Shown piece after piece: positions 1 through 7,107 of a stretch of 36,096 nt of DNA. How positions within the stretch are numbered: the stretch's first letter is position 1; each line of letters begins with the position of its first letter. Source of the DNA: an uncultured Eubacteriales bacterium (lineage in GTDB: Bacteria; Bacillota; Clostridia; Oscillospirales; Oscillospiraceae); contig URDK01000021.1 of the NCBI GenBank assembly GCA_900546485.1, positions 1-36,096 of the forward strand, in the 5' to 3' direction. The position numbers and the translations under genes were made by a program. The notes beneath the pieces are model-generated. The model was not told the origin of the DNA. It worked only from the letters and a program-made list of their open reading frames with translations, and made no database searches.

Positions 1-1
1 T

Positions 2-1354
2 CTATTCTCTGCGGCGCCTCACGGACGTGTCCGGTACACCCGCTGCCGCGCGGTATTTGGCAACGGTCCGGCGGGACACCCCGACGCCGTTTTCGCTCAG
101 CCGCTCTGCTATCTCGCGGTCGCTGTAAGGATGCAGCTTGTCCTCCCCGGCCACTATCGCCTTTATGCGCTCCTCAAGCTCGCCGGATGTGAGCTCCGCA
201 GCACTCTGTCCCAAGCTGCGTGGGAAAAACCGGCTCATCTCAAAGCAGCCCCAAGAGCAGGCGATGAACTTACCGTTTATCGCCCGGCAAACGGTGGACT
301 TGTGCAGTCCCAGCTCGTCCGCGGCCTCGGAGAGCGTCATCGGTCTAAGGCCCGAAGGCCCGCTGATAAAAAACTCCTTCTGCCGCTCGGCTATCAGTTT
401 TGCCACTCTGAGCATCGTGTTATCCCGCTGGCCGATGCAGTATCGAAGCCATTTCGCCTGTTTCACGTTGTCCGTCAGATAAGCTTTGACCTCCTGCGAC
501 TGCGTTATGCGCAGCATATCGAGGTAATATTCGCTTATGGAGATGCGCGGGCTAGGGCTGAACATGCTGACGCTCACAGCGTCATCTACCACCTCCACCA
601 GCACATCAGGAACCACATACGGTTCAGGCTCTGCTGGGATGGCCGTTCGTCCCGGCTTTGGGTCCAAGGTTCGTATCAGCTCAAAGCACTGCTGAACTTT
701 TGCCTTCGGCACATTAAGATTCTTCGCAAGCCCCGCCGCGTCGCCCTTTGCTACAGAGGCAAGGTGCTCCGCCGCTATCTCCTGAGCAAGCTCATCGGCC
801 CCGCAGCGCTCCAGCTGCAGAACAAGGCACTGCTCCAGAGACTGAGCACAGAGCCCCGCAGGCTCCAATGATGCCTGAAGCTGCCCTAAAACATTGAGGA
901 ACTCGCCAGGTGACGTATGCAAAAGTTCTGCCGACTCAAATACGTCCTCCTTGAAATAGCCGCTTTCGTCAAGGCTTTCAATTATGTACCTTGCCGTTCT
1001 CTCCGAGCCACGGTCCAACCTCATGCCGCAAAGCTGCATAGTCAGGCTTTCAGAAAACATGGCGTTCCTGTCTGCCACATATGCCCACGGCTCAACCTTT
1101 TCAGCGTCGTCGGCCTGCTCGCTCTGCCTTGGTCCATTCTTTCTGCTGCGCTCTGATAGCCACTTGAGTTTTTTTATCAGCTCCGCGTCCGCCCCGGGCG
1201 CAGGCTCAAAATCGATAACAGGATTTTCAGTGCGTATCCTGTCCACATATTGCTCCAACTCCTGGCTACTCATTTGCAGCACAACAGTCGAGGCCAGCGC
1301 TTTTGGCGACAGGCTGGTTGTTTGTCTTACTGAGGTCTGTACTTTCGCCCGCAA
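2..1354 (-). CDS. rpoN: RNA polymerase sigma-54 factor
   Basis: Alternative sigma factor that directs RNA polymerase to -24/-12 promoters and needs an ATP-dependent enhancer-binding activator to open them. The 450-residue protein has the family layout. The N-terminal activator-interacting region I is rich in Leu and Gln (about residues 1-45), followed by an acidic linker and the core-binding region. The C-terminal DNA-binding part contains a helix-turn-helix (about 340-365, LSEAADELGLHKSTVCRAI) and ends in the RpoN box, here SRRTVAKYR. The start is TTG at 1354, preceded by an AGAGGTG ribosome binding site; no ATG fits the conserved N-terminus better. It is divergent from an operon that carries a sigma-54 promoter. 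No enhancer-binding protein gene is in the window, so the activator must lie outside it. The identification is firm. Confidence 0.97.
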   Translation of the reverse strand: MRAKVQTSVRQTTSLSPKALASTVVLQMSSQELEQYVDRIRTENPVIDFEPAPGADAELIKKLKWLSERSRKNGPRQSEQADDAEKVEPWAYVADRNAMFSESLTMQLCGMRLDRGSERTARYIIESLDESGYFKEDVFESAELLHTSPGEFLNVLGQLQASLEPAGLCAQSLEQCLVLQLERCGADELAQEIAAEHLASVAKGDAAGLAKNLNVPKAKVQQCFELIRTLDPKPGRTAIPAEPEPYVVPDVLVEVVDDAVSVSMFSPSPRISISEYYLDMLRITQSQEVKAYLTDNVKQAKWLRYCIGQRDNTMLRVAKLIAERQKEFFISGPSGLRPMTLSEAADELGLHKSTVCRAINGKFIACSWGCFEMSRFFPRSLGQSAAELTSGELEERIKAIVAGEDKLHPYSDREIAERLSENGVGVSRRTVAKYRAAAGVPDTSVRRRRE

Positions 1355-1385
1355 TCTTCACACCTCTTCCCGGATCTGCATGTTC

Positions 1386-1414
1386 AAAATATCACAATAT
1401 TGCGGAGTTCGCAA
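1386..1414 (-). promoter_or_regulatory. Putative sigma-A promoter of rpoN overlapping an inverted repeat
   Basis: On the minus strand TTGCGA (1409-1414) and TATTTT (1386-1391) are separated by 17 bases, about 30 bases upstream of the TTG start. Each hexamer matches consensus at four of six positions. An inverted repeat TTGCG-N5-CGCAA (1400-1414) covers the -35 box. It also lies about 25 bases upstream of the -24 element of the divergent operon, so a protein bound there could touch both promoters. The assignment is inferred from pattern only. Confidence 0.45.
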
Positions 1415-1437
1415 CAATTAATATTAGATTCGTTGTA

Positions 1438-1454
1438 TTGGCATAATTATTGCT
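1438..1454 (+). promoter_or_regulatory. Sigma-54 (-24/-12) promoter of the oxidase-etf operon
   Basis: The sequence reads TTGGCAT, five bases, then TTGCT. The invariant GG (1440-1441) and GC (1452-1453) are exactly 12 bases apart, as sigma-54 requires, and nearly every flanking consensus base matches. Predicted transcription start is near 1465, giving a leader of about 30 bases before the first gene. The inverted repeat at 1400-1414 is a candidate activator-binding site, although it is closer than most enhancer sites. Confidence 0.82.
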
Positions 1455-1496
1455 TGTCTATTTGTTGAAAGCAGTCAACAATGGAGGTTCATGCTC

Positions 1497-2870
1497 ATGA
1501 ATAAGGATTTTATTGCCGCACTGACTTCACAGCTGAATTACCTGCCCTTCATGACCGGTGATGCTATCGGGGCGGATTATACACATGACGAGCTGCTCAG
1601 CGCGGCGCAATACGCTCCGGACGTTGTCATCTCCGCCCGCAGTACGGAGGATACGGCGGCGGTGCTCAAGCTCTGCAGCGAATACGGCGTGCCCGTGACC
1701 GTGCGCGGCGCAGGCACCGGCAGGGCCGGCGGCTCCGTGCCCATAAACGGCGGAGTTGTCCTGTCCGTGAAGGAAATGAACGGTATTCTCTCCTTTGACG
1801 AGGCGGCAAAGACGCTTACCGTCCAGCCCGGCGTCCTGCTGCAGGACGTGAAGGCCGAGGCCGCAAAGCACGGTCTGGTCTACCCACCAGACCCTGGCGA
1901 GCAAACTGCGACCATCGGCGGCAATGCCTCCACAAACGCCGGCGGCCCATCCGCGATCAAGTACGGCTCCACGAGGGACTACATTGCCGACGCTGTCATC
2001 GTCCTTGCTGACGGCACCGTCGCCAGGCTCTCCGACAAGCCGGGATACGCCGCGGTAATAGGCTCTGAGGGCACCCTTGCCGTCATAACCGAGCTCACTC
2101 TCAGGCTGGCAGAGAAGCCCACGTGCGACGTCATACTCCTCCTGCCGTTTGCGGACACGGAGTCCTGCATAAGCGCCGCCGCAAAGATAAAGGCCGCAGG
2201 CTTCAGCCCCGCGGCGCTCGAGTATCTCGACACCGACATAGTTGAGTTTTCCGGCAAGGTCACCGGCAGCCCTGTCTTCCCCGTTGAGATGGACGGCGAG
2301 CGCGTGGGCGCAACTCTGATGGTCGTGCTCGAGGGCGAAAGCGACAACGCTCTGGACGAACAGATGGAGGCCATAGCCGAGCTCGCGGAGGAGTTGAAGT
2401 GCCTTGACATTCTCGTCGTCGACACGCCCACGCTCAAGCGCGGCGTCTGGGCCGCACACGACGCCTTTCACACCTCCATGGAAACGGCCAAGAGCTCCGG
2501 TGAGCTCAACATTGATGTTCCAACGGAGCAGATCGCAGCGCTCGTAGACTTTGCAAAGTCCCTCGGCGCAGAAAAGGGCCTGAGCGTCATGTGCTATGCC
2601 CATGCCGGCAGCGGCGGGCTGCATATCCACACCGTGTCCGACGCGGCGAAGGCAGACTTTGCCCCCGCCATGGCCGCTCTGGCCGAGGCTGTCTATAAAA
2701 AATGCGCCGAGCTCGGCGGCGACATAGTCGGTGAGTACGGCGTGGGCTATTCCAAGCGCGAGGCGCTAAAGGCGCTCTCTAACGCCGCCGAATACGCCAA
2801 GCTCACGGCTGAAAAAGCGGCCTTTGACCCGAAGAATATCCTCAACCCCGGAAAGGTGGTAATACTGTAA
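1497..2870 (+). CDS. FAD-linked oxidase (GlcD / Etf-dependent D-2-hydroxyacid dehydrogenase type)
   Basis: Member of the VAO/GlcD flavoprotein family, which oxidises D-2-hydroxyacids such as lactate, glycolate or 2-hydroxyglutarate. Residues about 35-215 form the PCMH FAD-binding domain (VRGAGTGRAGGSVP, then PPDPGEQTATIGGNASTNAGG). The rest is the FAD-oxidase C domain, with metal-site histidines in AHAGSGGLHIH. The usual GEHG motif near the C-terminus reads GEYG (Tyr at about residue 414), an uncommon substitution at an active-site position. The gene overlaps etfB by one base. By analogy with the Acetobacterium lactate dehydrogenase-Etf complex, it probably passes electrons to EtfAB. ATG at 1497 sits nine bases after GGAGG; an in-frame ATG at 1491 is possible but too close to the ribosome binding site. 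The true substrate is unknown. Confidence 0.88.
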   Translation: MNKDFIAALTSQLNYLPFMTGDAIGADYTHDELLSAAQYAPDVVISARSTEDTAAVLKLCSEYGVPVTVRGAGTGRAGGSVPINGGVVLSVKEMNGILSFDEAAKTLTVQPGVLLQDVKAEAAKHGLVYPPDPGEQTATIGGNASTNAGGPSAIKYGSTRDYIADAVIVLADGTVARLSDKPGYAAVIGSEGTLAVITELTLRLAEKPTCDVILLLPFADTESCISAAAKIKAAGFSPAALEYLDTDIVEFSGKVTGSPVFPVEMDGERVGATLMVVLEGESDNALDEQMEAIAELAEELKCLDILVVDTPTLKRGVWAAHDAFHTSMETAKSSGELNIDVPTEQIAALVDFAKSLGAEKGLSVMCYAHAGSGGLHIHTVSDAAKADFAPAMAALAEAVYKKCAELGGDIVGEYGVGYSKREALKALSNAAEYAKLTAEKAAFDPKNILNPGKVVIL

Positions 2871-3658
2871 TGCTGAAGATACTCTGCTGCGTAAAGCAGG
2901 TCCCCGATGTAGACCAGATGAAGATGGACCCGGAGACGGGCACCCTCATCCGCGCGGGAGTCCCCGCCATTTTGAACCCACTCGACGCCAACGCCCTCTC
3001 CGCCGCCGTCAAGGTCAAAGAGACTTACGGCGGCAAGATAACTCTCATAACCATGGGCCCGGCCGGAGCCGAGTCTGCGCTTCGGGAGTGCCTCGCCGTA
3101 GGCGCCGACAGGGCCGTTCTGGTGAGCGACCGCGCCTTCGGCAACGCAGACACCCTCGCAACCAGCTATTCCATAGTTTCCGCAGCAAATACGGTGGACA
3201 AATTTGACCTCATCTTCTGCGGCAAGGAAACCCTGGACGGTGCCACCGGCCAGATGGGCGCCCAGCTGGCCGAGCGCTTCGGCGCTGCCCAGGTGACCAG
3301 CTCCAGCCTCATAAAGTCCGTTGACGAGGCAAACGGCAAGCTCGTCGTAGAGCGCGAGCTTGAGACCGGCATTGAGACCCTTGAGGTTGCCATGCCCTGC
3401 CTCTTAACCATGGAAAAGACCAATTACCCCGCCCGCATCCCAAATCTCAAGGGCAAGATGGCGGCAAAGAAAGCTCCCATAACAACCATCACCGCGGACG
3501 ACATCCCTGGCCTGGACCGCGGCCGCATAGGCGACGCCGGTTCTCCCACCAAGGTGCCGCGCATGTTCCCGCCCGTTCTGCCCGAGCCGGGCGTGATAAT
3601 CGACGAGGGCAGCACGGACGCCAGCGTCGCAAAGCTCTTTGAGCTCATCGGAGACTGA
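2870..3658 (+). CDS. etfB: Electron transfer flavoprotein beta subunit
   Basis: Small subunit of the heterodimeric electron transfer flavoprotein, which carries electrons between flavin dehydrogenases and other acceptors in the cytoplasm. The 262-residue length is typical. Visible landmarks are the N-terminal CVKQVPD strand, the NPLDANALSAAV segment, the nucleotide-binding stretch around CGKETLDGATGQMGAQLAE, and TNYPARIPNLKGKMAAKK, which is close to the EtfB signature. Start and stop overlap the preceding oxidase by one base (TAATG), so the two are probably translationally coupled. Whether this Etf bifurcates electrons (extra FAD plus NADH) cannot be settled by eye. Its pairing with a GlcD-type enzyme resembles confurcating lactate dehydrogenase systems. 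Confidence 0.95.
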   Translation: MLKILCCVKQVPDVDQMKMDPETGTLIRAGVPAILNPLDANALSAAVKVKETYGGKITLITMGPAGAESALRECLAVGADRAVLVSDRAFGNADTLATSYSIVSAANTVDKFDLIFCGKETLDGATGQMGAQLAERFGAAQVTSSSLIKSVDEANGKLVVERELETGIETLEVAMPCLLTMEKTNYPARIPNLKGKMAAKKAPITTITADDIPGLDRGRIGDAGSPTKVPRMFPPVLPEPGVIIDEGSTDASVAKLFELIGD

Positions 3659-3671
3659 GGGGGTGCAGGAA

Positions 3672-4667
3672 TTGGACAAGAAGAATTATAAAGACATGTG
3701 GGTCTACATAGAGCACACCGACGGCGTCGTGCACCCGGTCTCGCTCGAGCTCTGCTGCGAGGTGCGCAAGCTCTGCGACAAGAGCGGCGACGCGCTTGTC
3801 GCCGTCGCTACCGGAGAGCTGCCGGAGGCTGAGCTGGACAGGATAAAGGACTGCGGCGTCGACAAGCTTATCCTTGTCTCCGGCACCGGCTATGAGCGCT
3901 ACAACACCGAGGCTTATACCAACCTCTTCACCGAGCTCTGCCGGAAGTACACGCCCTCCGCCGTTTTCGTCGGCGGCACCACCAACGGCCGCGACTTTGC
4001 CCCGCGCTTTGCCGCGCGGCTGGAGACCGGCTGCACCAGCGACGCCACCGAGCTCATCTATAACGCCGAGACACAGGACATCGAGTTCGTCGAGCCAGCC
4101 GCGGGCGGCAAGATCATGGCCGTCATAACCATACCTGTGCTCCGGCCCCAGGTCGGCACGATACGCCCCGGCACGTTCAAGCACGCCCCCGCAGGGTGCC
4201 GCGGGAACATCAAGGTTATAAACGAGAGCATCTCCTTCCCCGCCGACCAGATACGCACAAAGCTGCTCAGCTTCGAGGCCAACGCCTTTGACCCCGAGCT
4301 GGACATTGCAAACTGTGAGGTCATCGTCTGCGTCGGCGCGGCGGTCAAGGAAGAGAGCCTTCCAAAGTACCGCGAGCTCGCCTCCCTGCTCGGAGGCAAG
4401 CTGGCCTGCACCAGGCCCGTCGTGGACCGCGAGCTGCTGCCGTACAGGCTGCAGGTCGGCCAGTCCGGCGTCATGGTGAAGCCCCGGCTGTACATCGGCT
4501 TCGGCGTCAGCGGCGCGGTCAACCACGTCACCGGCGTGGACGCCGAGAAGTTCGTCGCCGTGAATACTGACTCCTCTGCGCCCATTTTCAACTACTGCGA
4601 CTACGGCATCGTTGCGGACATGGACGAGGTCTGTGATGCCATGCTCCGGCGGCTCAAGAGCCGCTGA
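3672..4667 (+). CDS. etfA: Electron transfer flavoprotein alpha subunit
   Basis: Large Etf subunit, 331 residues from the chosen start. The N-terminal domain begins KDMWVYIEHTDG, a typical EtfA opening. The C-terminal FAD domain carries the family signature LYIGFGVSGAVNHVTGVD, followed by AVNTDSSAPIFNYCDYGIV, which binds the FAD pyrophosphate and adenosine. I chose TTG at 3672, eight bases after GAGGGGG and just downstream of the etfB stop. An upstream in-frame ATG at 3639 lies inside etfB and lacks a ribosome binding site. Unlike the EtfA-like subunit of the Acetobacterium lactate dehydrogenase complex, there is no N-terminal ferredoxin domain. Confidence 0.94.
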   Translation: MDKKNYKDMWVYIEHTDGVVHPVSLELCCEVRKLCDKSGDALVAVATGELPEAELDRIKDCGVDKLILVSGTGYERYNTEAYTNLFTELCRKYTPSAVFVGGTTNGRDFAPRFAARLETGCTSDATELIYNAETQDIEFVEPAAGGKIMAVITIPVLRPQVGTIRPGTFKHAPAGCRGNIKVINESISFPADQIRTKLLSFEANAFDPELDIANCEVIVCVGAAVKEESLPKYRELASLLGGKLACTRPVVDRELLPYRLQVGQSGVMVKPRLYIGFGVSGAVNHVTGVDAEKFVAVNTDSSAPIFNYCDYGIVADMDEVCDAMLRRLKSR

Positions 4668-4688
4668 GACCCGAAAGGAGGGCCGGCG

Positions 4689-5198
4689 ATGAATGATTTC
4701 TGGAAGAAGCTCGAAGAGGACAAGCTGGGTGCCCTCTCCTCCCCCAGCGGCGGCGTGGACGAGGTGAGCACGGCCTGGATACGGTTCGTCTGCGAGGCGA
4801 TGGAGATTGACTGCCCGCTGCATTACGACAGGGACACCGCCATAGCCCACGGCTATAAGGACGTTGTCGCGCCCCCGTTCTTCGCCACGATAGCGTCCAT
4901 AGAGCCCTATTGGCAGCCGGGGCAGGAGCCCATGGGCGAGAAGCCCATCTCCCCCGGCATATACGCCACCGAGCTCGGCGTGCCCTCGGTCAACGGCTTT
5001 GTGACCGACGTCACTCTAATCTGCGGCGAGCCGATATATCCCGGCGAGCACATAAGCAGGCAGTCAGTACTCACCAAGGTGTACCCCAAGAAGCTCAGGA
5101 TAGCGGACGGCGCATTTTTGACTGTGCAGGACAAGATGACCGGCGCGGACGGCAGCGAAAAGGCCACGTTTGAATATGTGACCTTTCTCGGAATATGA
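4689..5198 (+). CDS. MaoC-type hot-dog protein, FAS1-like dehydratase subunit
   Basis: A 169-residue single hot-dog domain of the FAS1-like dehydratase/MaoC N-terminal type. The marker is the GYKDVVAPPFFATIAS segment; related proteins carry APPTFA here. The Asp-x-Asn-x-x-His hydratase motif is absent, so it is probably the non-catalytic partner of the next gene, as in two-subunit (R)-hydratases such as mycobacterial HadAB-type enzymes. The ribosome binding site AAAGGAGGG is clear and the gene starts 21 bases after etfA. The expected reaction is reversible hydration of an enoyl-CoA or related thioester, but the substrate is not evident. Confidence 0.8.
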   Translation: MNDFWKKLEEDKLGALSSPSGGVDEVSTAWIRFVCEAMEIDCPLHYDRDTAIAHGYKDVVAPPFFATIASIEPYWQPGQEPMGEKPISPGIYATELGVPSVNGFVTDVTLICGEPIYPGEHISRQSVLTKVYPKKLRIADGAFLTVQDKMTGADGSEKATFEYVTFLGI

Positions 5199-5210
5199 CG
5201 GAGGGCGAAT

Positions 5211-5660
5211 ATGGCTAACTGGACAAAACAGCGGTACTTTGAAGACATCGAGACAGGCGAAGAGCTGCCGGCGGTCTCGTTCTTTCTCTCAAAACAGCGC
5301 ATGGTCATGGCAGCGTCCGCGATGCGCGATTTCAACCTTGCCCATTGCAGCAGCGAATTTGCCAAGGGCCGCGGCGCACCAGACATGTATGTGAACAACA
5401 CCTTCATCATGGCGGCTTTCTACCGGCTCCTGAGCGAGTACATCGGCCTGGATGGCAAGTGCGTTCAGATAGGGCCCATCCGGCTCAAGAAATTCACCTG
5501 CTGCGGTCACACCGCGACCTATCACGGTCACGTCACCGGCAAGCGCATAGAAAACGGCCGCGGCCTCGTCGAGCTCGCTGTTTCAAGCACGCTGGAGGAC
5601 GGCACGGTAACCACAGAGGGCACGGCAATCGTCGCCCTGCCCATGACCGAGAGGGAATAG
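5211..5660 (+). CDS. MaoC-family (R)-specific enoyl-CoA hydratase-like protein
   Basis: A 149-residue hot-dog protein holding the likely catalytic pair. MRDFNLAHCSSEFA corresponds to the hydratase motif Asp-x-Asn-Pro-x-His; Asp and His are present, and Pro is replaced by Leu. MYVNNTFIMAAF follows where family members have the substrate-tunnel helix. It starts 12 bases after the preceding hot-dog gene with a GGAGGG ribosome binding site. Two neighbouring single-domain proteins, one with and one without the catalytic motif, are best read as a heterodimer. Role in the operon: hydration or dehydration of an acyl-CoA intermediate. Confidence 0.82.
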   Translation: MANWTKQRYFEDIETGEELPAVSFFLSKQRMVMAASAMRDFNLAHCSSEFAKGRGAPDMYVNNTFIMAAFYRLLSEYIGLDGKCVQIGPIRLKKFTCCGHTATYHGHVTGKRIENGRGLVELAVSSTLEDGTVTTEGTAIVALPMTERE

Positions 5661-5672
5661 GAGCGTGAAAGT

Positions 5673-6455
5673 ATGGAATTTTCTAAGATCATTTACTCCG
5701 TGGAGGACGGCGTCGGCACGATACTTCTTAATTGTGAGAAGAACCGGAACGCCTTTGACGCGCGCATGATAGACGAGCTGAATGAGGCTCTGGAGCTTGC
5801 CGCAGCAGACGACGGTGTTCGCTGCCTGCTGATCGCAAGCAATGGCTCGGCCTTTTCCAGCGGCGGCGACGTGTTCGACATGTACGAGGGCGCATGCCAC
5901 AACACCATCGACTTCAAGGCAAGCTTTCAGAAAGTGGCGACTCTGACCAAAAAGATCAAGCTCATGCCCAAGCCCGTTGTTGCGGCAGTTCGTGGCTATG
6001 CAGCCGGAGGCGGCTTCATGCTGGCTCTTGCTGCAGACTACACCATCGCAGCAACAGATGCGAAGTTTACTGCAGCCTTCGTGCACGTAGGGCTAATACC
6101 CGACTGTGGCGGACTGTTTCTCATGTGCAATTCATTGGGCATTGGACGAGCCGCCGAGCTTGCCATGACCGGCCGAACCGTTCGCGCCGACGAAGCCGAG
6201 CGCATCGGCATAGCCGCCAAGGTCGTGCCTATCGATCAGCTGCTTGACGAAGCGAAGAAACAGGCTCAAAGTTTTGCCTCTGGTCCCAAAGAGGCCTATG
6301 CCGAGATGAAGGCTCTCGTCTATAAACACATTTTCAAAGGCTTTGATGAGTATCTTGCAGACGAGATCGAATGTCAGCTGCGTTGCTGTGCAAGTGAAGA
6401 CTTTAAAAAACGTGTGACAGGTTTTGTTCTGCGTCATACCGATGGCAAAAAGTAG
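5673..6455 (+). CDS. Enoyl-CoA hydratase/isomerase (crotonase) family protein
   Basis: A 260-residue crotonase-fold protein. Oxyanion-hole elements are visible as SAFSSGGDVFDMY (about residues 55-70) and GYAAGGGFMLALAADY (about 108-123). The segment after the second element reads AFVHVGLIPDCGG. The glutamate that canonical hydratases carry before the LGL/VGL motif is missing, whereas the Asp in IPD matches PaaG-type isomerases. It is therefore more likely an enoyl-CoA isomerase or other crotonase-fold reaction than a simple hydratase. It is the last gene of the sigma-54 operon, 12 bases after the MaoC gene with a GGAG ribosome binding site. Its 3' half looks somewhat less GC-rich than the genes upstream. 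Confidence 0.85.
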   Translation: MEFSKIIYSVEDGVGTILLNCEKNRNAFDARMIDELNEALELAAADDGVRCLLIASNGSAFSSGGDVFDMYEGACHNTIDFKASFQKVATLTKKIKLMPKPVVAAVRGYAAGGGFMLALAADYTIAATDAKFTAAFVHVGLIPDCGGLFLMCNSLGIGRAAELAMTGRTVRADEAERIGIAAKVVPIDQLLDEAKKQAQSFASGPKEAYAEMKALVYKHIFKGFDEYLADEIECQLRCCASEDFKKRVTGFVLRHTDGKK

Positions 6456-6702
6456 CTTTTATCTGAGCATAATTTAAAACATACATAGAGATACACAGGT
6501 TGTAGGCAGTCACAATTGTGCTTACATGCAATTCCAATGGTTAACGTACACTCAACTCCAGCATAAAGTCGGTATGTGCCCGAGCACGTGCACCGCTTCA
6601 CAATTATGCGGTTATCTTTGACTTTTACCCACCAAGCATGGCGACGAGGGTCCCATTTTGCTCATTTGGCTTGTTAGGGCAACACTCTAGGCCCCTTGAC
6701 GA

Positions 6703-6736
6703 GAAAATCTCCCGACCTTGTGGTCGGGAGATTTTC
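6703..6736. terminator. Perfect 15-bp hairpin, probable intrinsic terminator
   Basis: GAAAATCTCCCGACC pairs perfectly with GGTCGGGAGATTTTC around a TTGT loop. Flanking A and T tracts make it workable in both directions. It lies 248 bases beyond the last gene of the sigma-54 operon, so it may instead have belonged to the element that decayed here. Confidence 0.7.
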
Positions 6737-6858
6737 GTATGTGCAATGGTTACGTTGCTTGTTTTTGAGCACCTATTTTACCTCTGTAAGCGTAGTAACC
6801 TTTGTGTTATGCGGTCACTTCATAGGCCTGTACAATCACAGGCTCGTGCGTCAAGTAG

Positions 6859-6990
6859 CTCACCGACATCAATAAGCACTACCAGAACCAAGGGCATGAG
6901 AAGGTGTAGAACACGATGGACACGTACAGCCACCTGTATCCGAACAAGCAGGCCGAAGTAGCTAGACAGCTCGACGCCATAGCTCGATGA
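6859..6990 (+). pseudogene. Remnant of a tyrosine recombinase (phage/ICE integrase) C-terminus
   Basis: In one frame the sequence reads GHEKV, a stop (TAG at 6907), then NTMDTYSHLYPNKQ and AEVARQLDAIAR, ending at TGA 6988-6990. GHxxxxxTxDTYSHLYP is the classic end of integrase catalytic domains: the GH of the HxxR/GH region followed by the nucleophile Tyr. The internal TAG is consistent with a CAG-to-TAG change. Another stop at 6856 and loss of similarity upstream show that the rest of the gene is gone or scrambled. The left boundary is approximate. Confidence 0.72.
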
Positions 6991-6996
6991 GCTCTC

Positions 6997-7036
6997 TGGC
7001 TACAAAAATCCCGTTTGATGTAGCCAGCTTGTAGCC
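6997..7036. repeat. Short inverted repeat with adjoining direct repeat
   Basis: TGGCTACA (6997-7004) and TGTAGCCA (7019-7026) are perfect inverted copies 14 bases apart. TGTAGCC is repeated directly at 7030-7036. They sit immediately after the integrase remnant, where recombinase binding sites or an attachment core would be expected. The element-end reading is inference. Confidence 0.4.
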
Positions 7037-7053
7037 GGTGAAAGCGGCAAAAT

Positions 7054-7087
7054 CCCCGAAACGCCTGTGTTTTCAGGCATTTCGGGG
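7054..7087 (-). terminator. Intrinsic terminator of guaA
   Basis: A 14-bp stem, CCCCGAAACGCCTG against CAGGCATTTCGGGG (one G-T wobble), with a TGTTTT loop. On the minus strand it is followed by ATTTTG, starting about 20 bases after the guaA stop codon. Confidence 0.78.
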
Positions 7088-7107
7088 ACTTAGAAGAAGC
7101 TAAATTA

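Larger units (their letters stand above)
6456..7107. other. Long AT-richer intergenic scar
   Basis: About 650 bases without an intact gene between two core operons. Base composition is visibly less GC-rich than on either side. It contains a perfect hairpin (6703-6736), the decayed tail of a recombinase gene (about 6859-6990), a short inverted repeat with direct repeats (6997-7036) and the guaA terminator (7054-7087). I see nothing convincing in 6456-6700. The pattern suggests a lost mobile element. Confidence 0.6.

Noticed and set aside
6638..6961. A 107-codon open frame in the long intergenic gap
   Set aside because: It runs through the terminator hairpin and out of frame with the recombinase remnant; no ribosome binding site and no recognisable motif.
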